Positions 19,658-30,852 are shown, numbered from the stretch's first letter. The stretch is 64,000 nt of DNA from Prosapia bicincta (GCA_036971475.1 JBAIZL010000002.1:51241729-51305728), one strand, 5' to 3'. Numbers and translations are program-made. The notes: generated from the sequence alone by a model not told the origin.

Positions 19658-22600
19658 TCAGACATCGTGATGACGATCTTCTGTGCGGCGAATCCTATCA
19701 CTGGTGGTTACTATAGGATCGCTACCTTCCAAAACCACCCGTTTCATCGACTCAAAATTGACCGTGGTGGAAGTACTGAGATTCAGAGTCAAGCCTTTGA
19801 CTTTGCACACGGTCACGTGTTTGTTTTTATTTGTAGACCAGACTTTGTAGGCGTAGACTTTAGGACCTCCAGAGACGAATTCGGTGATGTAGGAACCTGG
19901 CCGTATTCCAAGAGCTCGTCAGTCATCTGGCCTAAATAATCTCCAGTCACTACTCTTGGCAAACCCTCCCTATGAAGGTATACCACGCTGTCGGTATCCT
20001 TGTAGATAAGTTGTGTACCTAGAGCGTCCATATATTCGTACAACTTTAGCCGGGCGTGGGCGGTGGTGTAGACGGCCAACACAACGTTGACAGTGGGTAG
20101 TATCTCGCAAACGTCATCCGAAAACTGCCAATTCACAACCAACACGTCCTCGTTTACTTCCTGAATGTGATTTACGTCAATGGAGGGGCTCTGCAGCATT
20201 TTAAACAACTCCTGAGGCTCCCTGATAATCGCCGTTTTAGTCTGATTTTCCCTCTGTCCGAATTTTCCCCAAAACGAGTTTAACATCAGTTTGGCCAGTG
20301 AGCGGGATCCTTCGTTTTTGGCGATCTTTGATTGGTCCAAACGGACACCCTCGTTGATGAAATAATCCTCCACATACTTTGCCTTGTCCTCTTCGGTCTT
20401 GCACCAGCCGGGGTAGCCAGACGCCTCTTGTTTCATCTTTAGAAATTTATTGATAAAATCTTTAAACAGGCCGTCGTTTCCTGAAGCCATCTCGTACTGC
20501 CAAATCTCGTGCATTTCCACAACGACATAGCCCTTCTCTACCGCCTTGCGTATCTCGTCCATGGTCCATGTGCCCGTCAGAGCGCGCTCGTCCACCGTAT
20601 GGCCGCATTCGTCGGGATTGAGAGTTTCACCGCATGTCCGACAGAGTACAAACATCAGCTTATTATTCATCTTTAGCGGCAATACGGGGTGGTAGAGCGA
20701 TGTAGGCGGCAGAATTGTGCACTTGAGCAACCCTTCGGCGCTCATCCCCAGTTTCCTGCATTCGTCGTTGCCGACGGCCAACTTTGGGTGTCCAATCGGG
20801 TATTTTCCATACTTGCATACCCACGGGTAGAGCGAACACACGTCGGCGTACTGGATTGTTTCGCCGTCTTTAGCGGCGCAGTAGGTCTTTATATTTCCCG
20901 TCCTGCCGCCGAAGAATGCGTCGCGGGGGTTGAGAGGCGCTGCGTTGAGAACGGGGTGGTTGTCGAGGTAATGTAAGGACTTGTCGTTTTTCTTCTGCTG
21001 CCTGAATACACACTCCCACATCTCGATGACTTCGTAGCCGGCCCGTGAGATTCTAGCGTTCTTGGCTTTTGTCCTCTTGAAGCGTGCGTTGTGCGTGTCC
21101 GCCGGATCATCCTCCAGAGCATCGTCACGTCTGTTGGGGAAGCACTTGGGCAGCCGTGGAACCATCATCCTTGGAATTCGTACACAGTGTTTGTCTCCAT
21201 GCACAGTCCGTCGACATTTAGGCCGTCGACCTTCATCTCTCGGCCGTTACCAGCATGACTTATTCGCAGATTGCCCTCTGTTTCGAGCCATTGCAGAGCG
21301 ATAAACGATTGTTTATCGGCCAGACGGTAGCCGGCTTTCGGAAGTATAGCTATGGTGTTTGGTTTTAGAAAGTTTCTTCTAAACGCGAGGTTACAGGCGC
21401 TAGCGATGGTCACCGCCTCTAGAAACGGATCGACATTACACTCTTGTAGGAAAGAGGCCCTGAATTTCAGGCACGCCTGTGCCAAGATCTCCACGTCCGA
21501 TAGGCAGTATTCAAATATCTCCTTTTGAAAGTCAAAGACGTACTCGTTGCGCACCTGGTCGTCGTACCATCGTGAGAACTCTTCGTGATTCTTGTCAAAC
21601 ATAGAGTCGGGGCAATAGTACTCTTTGGCAGGCATGGGGCCAACATACGATTGGTTTTCCAGCGTGTTGAAGAGGTGCGGAAAATATCCCTTTTTCGTTT
21701 CTGGCGAAAGCTCAAAGGCCTTGGGCAGTTTAGACAAAGCCATGGGCATGGAGTTTAGAGAGTCAATGAACTTTGTGTTGTCAATCTCCATCAGGATGAC
21801 CTTGGTGCCCCGCATAATCAGGTCGGGTGTAAACTGAGTCTCTTCTATTACGTACTTTAGGATGAATTGAAAATCAAAGGCCTGGCCGTTGTGAGCGATT
21901 ACAATCACCTTTTTGTACGCCTTTCGCACTTCCATAAGGTACGCCATGAACCCATTGACGGGATCCTCTCTGAACACTCGGGTTCTATCCGTGCACTGTA
22001 GGCAGGCGCCGCCGTTCATACACATCCAACAGTATTGCTGGGATACGCACAAGGTGACTCGGTGCACACGAGCGTCGTTAATGACTTCGTCTTGTCGAGT
22101 TTCAAGATCAAAGAAGACAAACAGAAAGTTGCTTGATAGCGGGCGACGTGTATCAATTCTCATGTAGCACAGATGGCCTACAGGCATGTAATCCTTACAC
22201 ACTTTACAATAGTTCTCGCCGCATACGTGAGGAGCTTTTCTTTTTTTCGTTAGAATGTATCTATTACATTCTGGGCACTTTCTTATAGCCTGGCATATGC
22301 TTTTCATGTGCGCCTTAAAACAGGCTCTATTTTGAAATTGTCTATTGCAGTCGCCGAACAGGATGCCGTCGTCTTCAAGCACACACTGCGGAGACCTCTT
22401 GCAAGAGCTGCATAGGGCTGAGCATCTATGGCGCGTGCGCTTATCATATGGAACATGACACAATTCGCAATAGTAACCACACGCGAACGCACTTGTCAGA
22501 CTTGTAACAACGTTGAAGTGGTTGGCGTGATATAACAAGTTTAGCTTGTGCTTGGGGTTCTGAACGTCGCCTTCAAAGTAGATATCACGACCTTTGCTGC

Positions 22601-23300
22601 CGTAATTGTAGACGGTGATTTTATAATCGGAGAGTAAATCTTGAAACTGTTGCAACTCTCGAATCCCGGCACCGCCATCTCCTATCTGCACCCCGGCGTC
22701 CGTCATTAGCTGGTTTTCTCTGTTGGTTTGACGTTTGCACCTGTCCTTACACACAAGCTTGTACTCTGGGTCTCTTAACGCATGCGCTATAGCTACAACC
22801 AGCGCACGGGGTAAACAGAGGGTGTCTGTGTTTTTAATCGTAACAATCCCATTCCTGCGGTACGATTCTTCTTTGAAGTTATTATACAGTCCGGGTCTTA
22901 CACGCCCACGCCCTATAGGTACTTTAACCTTTGTACAGGTCACTCTGAAGGTGTCGTCGGCTTTAAATGTATTAGCGTTACTCTGGATTATGGACCCAAA
23001 GATGTTAAACAAGGCGTCCACAGTTATCGAAGATGCCGCTCTAAAAGCGATATATCCAGGGGCGTGGTTTCGGAGATTTAAGCTCTGCATGGTGAAGCCG
23101 AGTTGTATGTCTTCGGTAGCGTTGTTCTTCATAGTCTCTAAGATTTCCTCTAGTCCTCGTCTGACCCAATCCAACTCGTTTTCAGCCACTGGTACGGGGT
23201 TAAAGTTGAATGTCACTCTAGTACCGTGCAACCGGAATTTTCGTACATATGTCTTGTCCGTTGATACAATACGAACTGCCATTTTACAGATACAATTCAC
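19658..23300 (-). pseudogene. Protein-primed family B DNA polymerase (Polinton type), disrupted
   Basis: This is the replicative polymerase of the element, of the class that starts synthesis from a terminal protein. The N-terminal part (frame 23300-21165, 711 codons) has a region with DTLCLPRALVVAIAHAL (residues 159-175) and LLYHANHFNVV (255-265). A Cys/His-rich zinc-binding region follows (about 274-378), then the exonuclease motifs FFDLET (ExoI, 396-401), AHNGQAFD (ExoII, 469-476) and YCLSD (ExoIII, 598-602). The polymerase part continues in another frame (21204-19813): YADVCSLYP (motif A), KLMLNSFWGKFG (motif B), YKDTDS (motif C, catalytic aspartates). A third frame carries the C-terminus to a TGA at 19658-19660. 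Three lesions separate these frames: a TGA at 21165-21167, where relatives have Cys, a 1-base loss near 21148, and a 1-base loss near 19900. Total length, about 1,200 codons, is usual for the family. All catalytic motifs are intact, so inactivation looks recent. Confidence 0.9.
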
Positions 23301-23975
23301 TACAATGGATCTTAAATTAACACAGATATATTCAAATTGATTCTATGTGAAATAGTTTTGAGAAAATAACTAGAATAGATACTGGTTTGACAATGGTATA
23401 TGTTATACAATTTAAAATTAAATCTAGTTGTTTGATAATACTAACATTGTATTTGCTAGATATTTATTAAAATATTGTGATTAATTTGTTTTCATAAATA
23501 TTCAGATCAACAATGATATTAGATTATACAAATTATTCGACACAAATTGATTTCAAGTCGCTGTGATTAGCGATTGCTTTAATATAGGCTACAGATTTCC
23601 CACGAGAACAAGTAACAATAGATAGCTTACCAGAATGTTTCTTCTTCCAAAGCTGTATAGCAAGTATTGTTTGTCGCGATGAGATTTATAATTCATAAAC
23701 GCCTGCCCCTCCATACCAAATGGGATCGCCCACCGAGATCAACAGAGATCGGTCCATCTCGAATGGACTCTTCCACAGCTATTTGTTTACTTTACTAGCC
23801 TACATAATAAATCGATACGGTAGTCGACCCAATTACAATAGCCTTTGTTTAACAACAACACAGCTGTGCGGGTTATAGACCTACGGTCGCCAGGTGTCTT
23901 TGCGGTTCTATGCGTTATCTCTGCATGGTTGCACATGTAGGTTAAGCGTGTTCCCTCAGGCGATAAGGCCTAGTT
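23301..23975. other. Upstream region of the polymerase gene
   Basis: AT-rich sequence 5' of the minus-strand polymerase gene, presumably with its promoter. Around 23690-23780 there is a GC-richer segment with short inverted pieces (GAGATCAACAGAGATCGG; CCATCTCGAATGGACTC). No ORF. Confidence 0.45.
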
Positions 23976-24425
23976 GCACTGTTTCACTTTTAGAGGTGGG
24001 TCATACTAGATACCTCTGTATGTTTTTAGATAATTTATATCTGTAGCGTGGGGAGCTGGCTAGTGAGGGATCGCCGCCCTCCGTTTTGTTTAGCAATCAA
24101 CCTGTGGCCCTCATTACCCGTGGTATACCGTTCATTTTAGGCTAGTGATTATAGTGCGGTTTGTATATGTATCAAGTGTTTTGTTTTCACTACATTGGAT
24201 CTTCTTTGGTGAGTTAATATTTTCATGACATTATTTCATACAATGATAGCCTTTCTAGTTTTTTTCACCTTTGGAGGTGGGCCATACTAGATACCTCTGT
24301 ATGTTTTTAGATAATTTATATCTGTAGCGTGGGGCGCTGGCTCGTCAGGGATCGCAGCCCACTGTTTTGTTTAGCAATCAACCTGTGGCCCTCATTACCC
24401 GGGGTATACCTTTCTTTTTAGGGTG
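23976..24425. repeat. Two direct copies of an about 160-bp repeat
   Basis: Copy 1 is about 23983-24139 and copy 2 about 24267-24421. They share TAGATACCTCTGTATGTTTT, AGATAATTTATATCTGTAGC, TTTTGTTTAGCAATCAACCT and GTGGCCCTCATTACCCG at more than 90% identity by eye. The spacer between them (about 24140-24266) is not repeated. Confidence 0.85.
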
Positions 24426-25145
24426 GGTCTACTACCTAGAGTCGCTCGAACGCTGATACATCGTCATATATATAAAATCTTTCCACAAGTTAACCCCTCG
24501 CCGGTAGCCACCTCCGGGGAGGGTCCTGAACGTGGCTGTCCTAGGGGTGGTTGTTACGCCTATTTGATTAGAGTTTCCAAAAACTACCTCTAGACGTAGT
24601 CAGGCTCGCCCTACAGTCTAGGATCAAGGCCATTCAGAGCCTCCTTCATCCGTAACAAACTCTCCCTGGGAAGGTCCTGAACGTAGCTAAGGTCACCCCT
24701 TCTACTAGGGGTTGATTGGGTTGGATCCATTTTGGCTAGCTTATGTTAGTTGTTTGGAATTTTATTTTTCGAAAAACTACCCCCACCCCTCTAAACGTAG
24801 TCGAAACCTCCCCCGAGGCTAGGATCAAGGCCGGGACGTCCGCCTGCATCATCCAAAACTACCCCTATAGTCCTTGGTTACGCACCCTATCGGACAAGGC
24901 ACATTTTCCAAAATTTTATCGAAAACCGCCCCACCCCCAATCTACCCCCGGAGCATCCGCCGGGGAAGGTCCTGAACGCAGCTAAGGTCACCCCCGACAC
25001 TTAGGTTAGGTTAGGTTAGATCCATTATGGCTAGCTTAGGTCAGTAGGTTAGAAATAAATTTTTTCGAAAAACTACCCCCACCCCTCTAAACGTGGTCGA
25101 AACCACCCCTAAGGCTACGGTCAAGGCCGGGATGACCTCCTGCGT
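24426..25145. repeat. Subterminal tandem repeats related to the terminal inverted repeat
   Basis: Three to four diverged copies of a GC-rich unit of about 200-300 bp are present. Recurrent blocks are GAAGGTCCTGAACG (about 24522 as GAGGGTCCTGAACG, 24672, 24968), AAACTACC(C/T)CC... with AAACGTAGTCGAAACC, and GGATCAAGGCC or GGTCAAGGCCGGGA (24622, 24825, 25122). ACCCCTATAGTCCT(A/T)GGTTACG lies near 24865 and, in the terminal repeat itself, near 25159. The right end thus consists of repeated partial copies of its own terminus. The 80-codon frame at 24743-24985 is inside these repeats and is not a gene. Confidence 0.8.
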
Positions 25146-25226
25146 CATCTAAAGCTACCCCTATAGTCCTAGGTTACGTACAGGCCGAGTTAGGGGTGGT
25201 TGTCCCAGGGTATGGCCCCATCTACT
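25146..25226 (-). repeat. Right terminal inverted repeat of the Polinton-like element
   Basis: Reverse complement of 14627-14707 with three mismatches. It ends CCCCATCTACT directly before the CAACAG duplication. Confidence 0.9.
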
Positions 25227-25975
25227 CAACAGTTATTATCTCAGACAATGGAACGAAGTTTAATAACAGAATTGTAAAGGAGATATTAGACCAAAATAAG
25301 ATCAAAATTCACTTTATCAGCACACAAAACCCCCAATCAAACGGATTATGTGAAAGATTTCATTCCACTTTAATAGAACACATAAGGCTGTTAAATAATC
25401 AAATCGAATTTAAAAAAGACAGTATAATTAAGAAAGTTAAATATGCTATAATAGCTTATAACAATAGCATACATTCAGTCACAAAATTAACGCCGTGCGA
25501 AGTCTTATTTGGACACATAAATTCAAACACTTTATTAGATATAGATTTAGAAAAACAAATTGTAAATGACTACGTTTTAAACCATAAAGAAAAAACAAAA
25601 ATACTTTACGAAAACATTAGGGATAGCAATCAAAGAATTAAAGAAAAAATTTTAGAAAAAAGATACATAAACAAGGAACCGCTTCCAGAAATACCACCGG
25701 AAGTCTATATAAAAACAGTTCAAAAGCAAAGCAAAACGAAAAACAAATATAGCAAGGAAGAGATAGTTTAAATAAACAAGGAAAGAAAAACTGGTAAAAT
25801 AAAGCCTAGACATCATAACACAAAAGACAAAATATATTTGTCGAAAATTAAAAGGCCTAAGAAGATAAAAAATGTAATTAATGCTCCAAAAAATTTTCCA
25901 GGTCTCTCCTGTTCGTCATTGGCACAGCCACCGACTCAGCAGAGATCAGAGAAATCAATAACAACCTCGGAATAA
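25227..25975 (+). pseudogene. pol: pol, integrase core right part and C-terminus
   Basis: The retroviral integrase resumes at the second target copy (CAACAG, 25227-25232). It carries the second catalytic Asp in VIISDNGTKF (codon 25244-25246) and the catalytic Glu in QSNGLCERFHSTL (codon 25352-25354). It continues through the C-terminal region of errantiviral integrases. The frame is stopped by a TAA at 25769-25771 but stays open afterwards in the same frame, with basic pol C-terminus-like sequence, to a TAA at 25973-25975. The pol end overlaps the env frame by about 90 bases, as expected for this group. Codons 25196-25226 before the target copy belong to the nested element, not to pol. Confidence 0.85.
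25888..25901 (+). promoter_or_regulatory. Candidate splice acceptor for env mRNA
   Basis: AAAAAATTTTCCAG ends at 25901, just before env sequence that lacks its own ATG. Errantiviral env is expressed from a spliced RNA whose start comes from upstream, and the acceptor is expected exactly here, in the pol/env overlap. Confidence 0.5.
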
Positions 25976-27567
25976 TCCCAATAGACCTCGGGCCGGCCAA
26001 ATTAGAATCTTCCTACCATACCTTTGTCCACTATTTTAATGTAAGAAACTTAGTTGCTCATTTAAATAACATTGATGCTTATTATTATGATGTATTGCAA
26101 AATTTTGAAACTAGTTGCTACAATTGTAACGGTAGCTTATTAAACAATGAATATGTAACTGATAACAGTAATAGAATAAGAGATTTTGTTAATTATTTTA
26201 AATATGTTAATCACAGTAAAAATGTAATAGAAGAAAAAATAGAAATTATACTCTTAAGAGAGAATGGTAACAAAAGAACAAAAAGAGGTCTTATAGATGG
26301 ACCAGGATCCGTTATCAAATCTTTAACAGGCAATTTAGATGCATATGATGGTAAAAAATATTGCAAAATAATTAAAGATATTGAAAATGAGCAAATTAGA
26401 ATTAATTATCAAATTGAATCTCAATACTCCTTTAGTAATAATATTATGAAAGAATTAAATAAAACTTTTATTGTAATTGATGAAAATTTTGTAGAATTAA
26501 AAAATAAGTTAAGTATTGTGAATCGTAATGTAAATGACTTTGTTGAACTAGAAAAATTTAGAAGTATTCTAAACCAATTGAACATTTTATATGACATAAT
26601 GTTACAGGTAATCACAGACTTAGAAAATTCTCTTACATTTTGTAAACTAGGTGTTGTACACCCTAGTGTTATCTCAACCCAAGAATTATATGAATAATTA
26701 AACAAAATTTATAAATATTATAATGAGAGGTTACCTTTAGAACCTAAAATGGAAAATATGTGGGAATTAGAGAACCTGATTAAAGTTAATTGTCCCTCTG
26801 AATGGATTGTATACTTTATAAATTTACCCATTCTAGAAAAAACTCAATTTAAATTGTATAAATTACATTCTATACCCACAAAATATGAAACAGATAATAT
26901 AACAATTATACCAAAAGTAAGGTACATATTAGTGTCTAACTCTGTAATATTAGGTTTAGACAATGAATTTAACTGTAAAACCGATTCCATATACTTTTGC
27001 TCATTCGACATTCTAACACACCATAAATTAGACTGTGAAGTGCCCATCATCAGGAACAACGATGCCAGCAACTGTGAATATACTGCATTGGAAGTTACAG
27101 ACAACTTAGTTAACTGGATCCCAGAAATCAACCTTTACCTGGCGACCTTCCCCAACAAGCAGACTCTGGAAATTACCAATCGCAAGGCAACTACCACCGT
27201 CACCCTTCAAGGCATATATTTGATAAAAACTAATAATGATTCAGTCTTTTTCAACAACATGAAACTGAGCCATACATCAACAACTTCGGGAGGCCATCCT
27301 ATTTTCATGGACCCGTCCAAACTACAATTTTCAATGAGTAAAATGCCAGAATTCCCAGTAAACGGTTAACGCCTAGAGTTGGACAAAATAAACACGTAAA
27401 CCATCTCAAGAATTGACCCAACTATGGAAATAACCCACCACATCAGTATCTGGACTATTGCCCTTTACGGAGGCGTATTCAGCAGCCTTATATACTTCGC
27501 CCTCATCAAGAAGAAGAAGAGGACTTCAACCGATGCCGAAACTTCGCCAACCCCCGAAGTTTTCTTT

Positions 27568-27578
27568 AGGAATGGAGG
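27568..27578 (+). promoter_or_regulatory. Polypurine tract
   Basis: AGGAATGGAGG lies immediately upstream of the 3' LTR, where plus-strand priming of reverse transcription is expected. One T interrupts it. Confidence 0.65.
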
Positions 27579-27873
27579 AGTTATATGAACAATTTATGTG
27601 AACATTTCATAATTAAATGCGTGCTAGGAAAATTTCTGCTTACGCAGCTTTTGTATTATATAGGTTGTGAGAACAGAGCCCCAGCAGTGCCGCCTCTGTA
27701 TCGCACAGACGTTTTCCGCTCCAGCTGAATGTATATCAGTTGTATTTGAATTCATGTTTTTATTAAGCTAAATTATTGTAATCATTTCAAAATTAAATGT
27801 TTCTTAATTAACAAAGGTTTGTAAAAATAAAATCATTTTTAAAAACCTTTCGAGCTTAATATAACACGTAACT
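27579..27873 (+). repeat. 3' LTR
   Basis: This 295-bp copy differs from the 5' LTR at four positions and by a 6-bp deletion. It is followed by TACA at 27874-27877, the right copy of the target duplication. Confidence 0.95.
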
Positions 27874-27877
27874 TACA

Positions 27878-30804
27878 TATATGTAGAAGGTGGAAACAAG
27901 TTATACGAAACTAGAAAGAATTAAGAAGAAGTGGAGTAACCAATATGTTGAAATATGATTATTTTGAAGTTTCGATTAAGGTCTGAAATTCGTTGACACG
28001 AAATTTTAACGTTTTATAACGTGCAATCTATAGCCATTATCAAGTTTATATTTATTTTATAGTCATTATACGTTCTTTTTTCATTTTATTTACATAATTA
28101 AATAATTATTGCTTTCGTCTCTTTTCATGTTAATGATAGTAAATCTAATTTTGGTTTTTTGTGTGTTAATTATTAATTAATAGTTTTTTTAAAAAATTAA
28201 TTATATTCCCGAAGTTTCGATACCACTATGGCATCTTATTCAGGAGCTCGAAATGTTATATTAATAAACTACAGCAATCACATGAAAACAAACCAAATAA
28301 ATTATTATTAAACCGACAAGGAAAATATTTAAAGCAAACACATCTAATCAATACAAATTAAAATGACTGCATGTTATTCAACACAGTATGATAGCATACA
28401 ATAATCCATTATTTACTACTATTTATGCCGGATTTTTATTTTCCAATGTGATTACTCGTGTAGCTTAGAGCTGCACAATTTGAATATATATAAAAAAATT
28501 TTAATAATTTAAGGTTTAATAATCTTTCCATATTTAAGAATGAGACTTTCTTGCCAGGAAGAACATTCCCTACCATTAACACTACTTTGTGGTGGTGCGT
28601 TTTGGGTCATTGGTTATTCACGCAACATTGCGCCTTAACAAAGAAAATCATATTTTCAACACTGAAAGGTTGTTATAAATTATGACGCCATTGCAGACAT
28701 TTCTTTATACCTTAGATAGTAGCCCATAAGTTAATTTTTTATTATAGTTATTCTAAATAAATATAATATTTAAAACTATATTGGACAAGCAATTTCCTTG
28801 AAATTGTTTCGATAAAATTTTGATCGTTAAGGTTTTTACTGCAAACGGAGTATCCTCTATTGACAAGTAGAGAGTTTATTTCTTGGAATTACAAGCCGCC
28901 ATATTTCCGGCATATTTAGATAATCAAATTTTATTTGTTTTTCCTTTGAAACCATAAAATACGAAAGGTACGATAATTATGTATTGATATTGTACACATA
29001 TTTTAAGTGTACAGCGGGCATTAATTTTAAAGTTTAAAGGTCTTTGTTGCAATAAATTACATTTAATCACATGTTAGTTGTTTTCTAAAAGCAAATTTTT
29101 AGAAAAAAATGGAACTTTTATAAGACAGATAGAAGTACTTAGGCACTAGTGTATTTGGAGGGTAAAAACATAAGAACGAGGCGTAATTATATTATTATTA
29201 TATTATAATTATATTATATAGTCTATGTAATGAGACCTAAAATAATAATACTGTAGTTTTTCTAATATCAGCATGAGACTATATTAAAATGACTTATTCC
29301 TTTCATCTTTTATTAAACCAAAAACAGAAAGAAACCAAGCACAAAAGAGCAGTACAAGTAATAAACTAAAATGTCGTCTATATATATCAAAGATTCTTTC
29401 CATAACAACTGAAATAAATTTGAAACTTTCAGTCCCAATTGAAAAGTCTCCAAGGAAAAAATCAGAACCAAATTATTGTTTTATGAAGACTTTAAAAGAT
29501 TGTACTATATTTTTCGGAGATTTTAAGGTTTTCGGAGGTATTTATTGTACAGAAATTAACAACACAAAACAAATTAGTTTATAAAAATAGTTTACTTGAG
29601 AAAAGTAAATATAAATTAGGTTTAATTTATAATTCTAGTAAAACTTTCCCCTCTATAAATAAATGAATAAAATCATTTCTAAGTCAACATTTTTAGCTTT
29701 ATTTTTTTAATAATTTAGAAATTTATTTCACTATTTAACTGTGGGACTCTTCAATCTTGTCACTATTGTGGCTGGCTAAAAATAATAATATCATACCATT
29801 AAACCTATTTATGCCAATGCTATAGCAAGTAAATTAGTTGCAATTTAAAGGGGATATTTTATGGTGTAATAAACTGACAGTATTATATATTAATGTTACA
29901 ATATATTTAGTAAATTACTGTAAATATTGTAATAATAATAATAACTATAGTATGATCTAGTCTTACTCCCTTTAATTTTTTTTTACGTTTACACGATTTA
30001 GATAGCTAAATATGTTAACGGATGAAAATAATACAAAACTGTAGCTTGTATATCTAACCCACATGGGAGACGAGATCGTGCAAAGGGAATGAAGATAGTA
30101 AATATATTATTTGATGGAAACCATATTTAATTAAAAGTTTGTAGTTTTTGATGATTTTATCCAAAATAGTCTCAATTATTCATAACTATCGGATGATGAG
30201 TAAAGTTGTGAAAAATATTTATCAACATCAATTAAAATTAATTTTCCATTATTAAAATTTATCTGAACTAATTATTTATATTGTAAAGGTATTGAATTCC
30301 AATACGATATAGCATTATCTTATAATTATCCATACATATTACTTATATTTTGTTACAACACATACTTAGTTGTAATTAACCTAAACTGTCCTTAACGTGC
30401 TGTTATATTAGGTTATAAAGTTACACATTTTATAATATTATAATTATTTCAATATCTAAATGAATTCACTACAAAGAATAATTAAGACCTATTGTTTTTA
30501 TTGCTTGCTATCTGTAAATACTCCAACATCAATATTCAAGAAATTTGAAAAGAAATAAGGATAAATTAATTGTGAAATATTTTCTATATATTAAACATAA
30601 TGTAAGCACTGAGATATAACCACAGCCTTTGCGAGGAGGGGCGGTAAAACCACAGTATTTGCCAGGGCACGAACCTTCAGTACTTCCTGTTATTTAATTA
30701 TTTTTCGTAGAATTAGTGCTGATGTCCTTTATGAGAAAGCATAATGTGGTTTACCAATTAAAAGAACTTGTAAGTTAGAAATATTATATATATTATAATA
30801 TGTT

Positions 30805-30808
<4 letters not shown>
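27878..30808. other. AT-rich noncoding stretch
   Basis: No ORF above chance, no splice-flanked exon and no repeat family was identified. Local TTA/TAA simple sequence occurs near 29190-29225 and 29930-29945. A slightly GC-richer patch at 30620-30690 contains two near-copies of ACCACAG(C/T)(C/A)TTTGC. Confidence 0.5.

Positions 30809-30852
<44 letters not shown>
30809..30852. repeat. (TA)n microsatellite
   Basis: Uninterrupted TA dinucleotides, about 22 units. Confidence 0.95.

Larger units (their letters stand above)
14627..25226 (+). mobile_element. Nested Polinton/Maverick-like element, 10.6 kb
   Basis: The boundaries are exact: 81-bp inverted ends beginning AGTAGATGGGG, a 6-bp CAACAG duplication, and an interrupted retroviral integrase gene outside both ends. 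The 5'-AG start, the 6-bp duplication and the protein-primed type B DNA polymerase on the minus strand are diagnostic of the Polinton/Maverick (polintovirus-like) group. Polintons are usually 15-20 kb with integrase, packaging ATPase, protease and capsid genes. None of those is recognisable here. The left 5 kb holds a 316-residue ORF of unknown function, a RING-like remnant and several tandem-repeat families. The element is either an internally deleted copy or a reduced derivative. Its polymerase region is near 48% G+C, far above the host flanks. Confidence 0.9.
25882..27588 (+). pseudogene. env: env-like glycoprotein gene, interrupted by in-frame TAA codons
   Basis: Errantiviral Env is a membrane fusion glycoprotein related to the baculovirus F protein family. 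The frame is open from 25882. A hydrophobic LLFVIGTA lies near the start, fitting part of a signal peptide, and a furin-type site R-T-K-R ends at 26286. A fusion-peptide-like segment GLIDGPGSVIKSLTGNLD follows directly. TAA codons at 26695, 27367 and 27397 stop the frame, yet Env-like sequence continues in the same frame after each. Cys-rich ectodomain sequence runs to 27366. A membrane segment (WTIALYGGVFSSLIYFALI) and a short basic tail then run to a TGA at 27586-27588, 10 bases inside the 3' LTR. No frameshift is seen, only stop codons. As it stands no full-length glycoprotein can be made. Confidence 0.8.
10829..27873 (+). mobile_element. Errantivirus-type LTR retrotransposon (gypsy/17.6-like), defective, carrying a nested element
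   Basis: Two near-identical LTRs bound the element. They start AGTTA and end TAACT, and are flanked by a 4-bp TACA duplication (10825-10828 and 27874-27877), which fits the TAYA-type targets known for insect gypsy-group elements. In order it holds 5' LTR, tRNA-Ser primer site, gag, protease, reverse transcriptase remnant, RNase H, integrase, env, purine tract and 3' LTR. Without the 10.6-kb nested element (14627-25226, plus one 6-bp target copy) it would be about 6.4 kb, shorter than a complete relative because of internal deletions. The LTRs differ by four substitutions and one 6-bp indel over about 295 bp, so the insertion is fairly young. The coding regions nevertheless carry frameshifts, deletions and stops. 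Confidence 0.95.

Noticed and set aside
22735..23340. 201-codon forward frame
   Set aside because: It lies opposite the polymerase gene, whose motifs and composition are clear on the minus strand; the forward translation matches no family.
24743..24985. 80-codon forward frame near the right end of the Polinton-like element
   Set aside because: It lies within the subterminal tandem repeats and its frame is not kept between repeat units.
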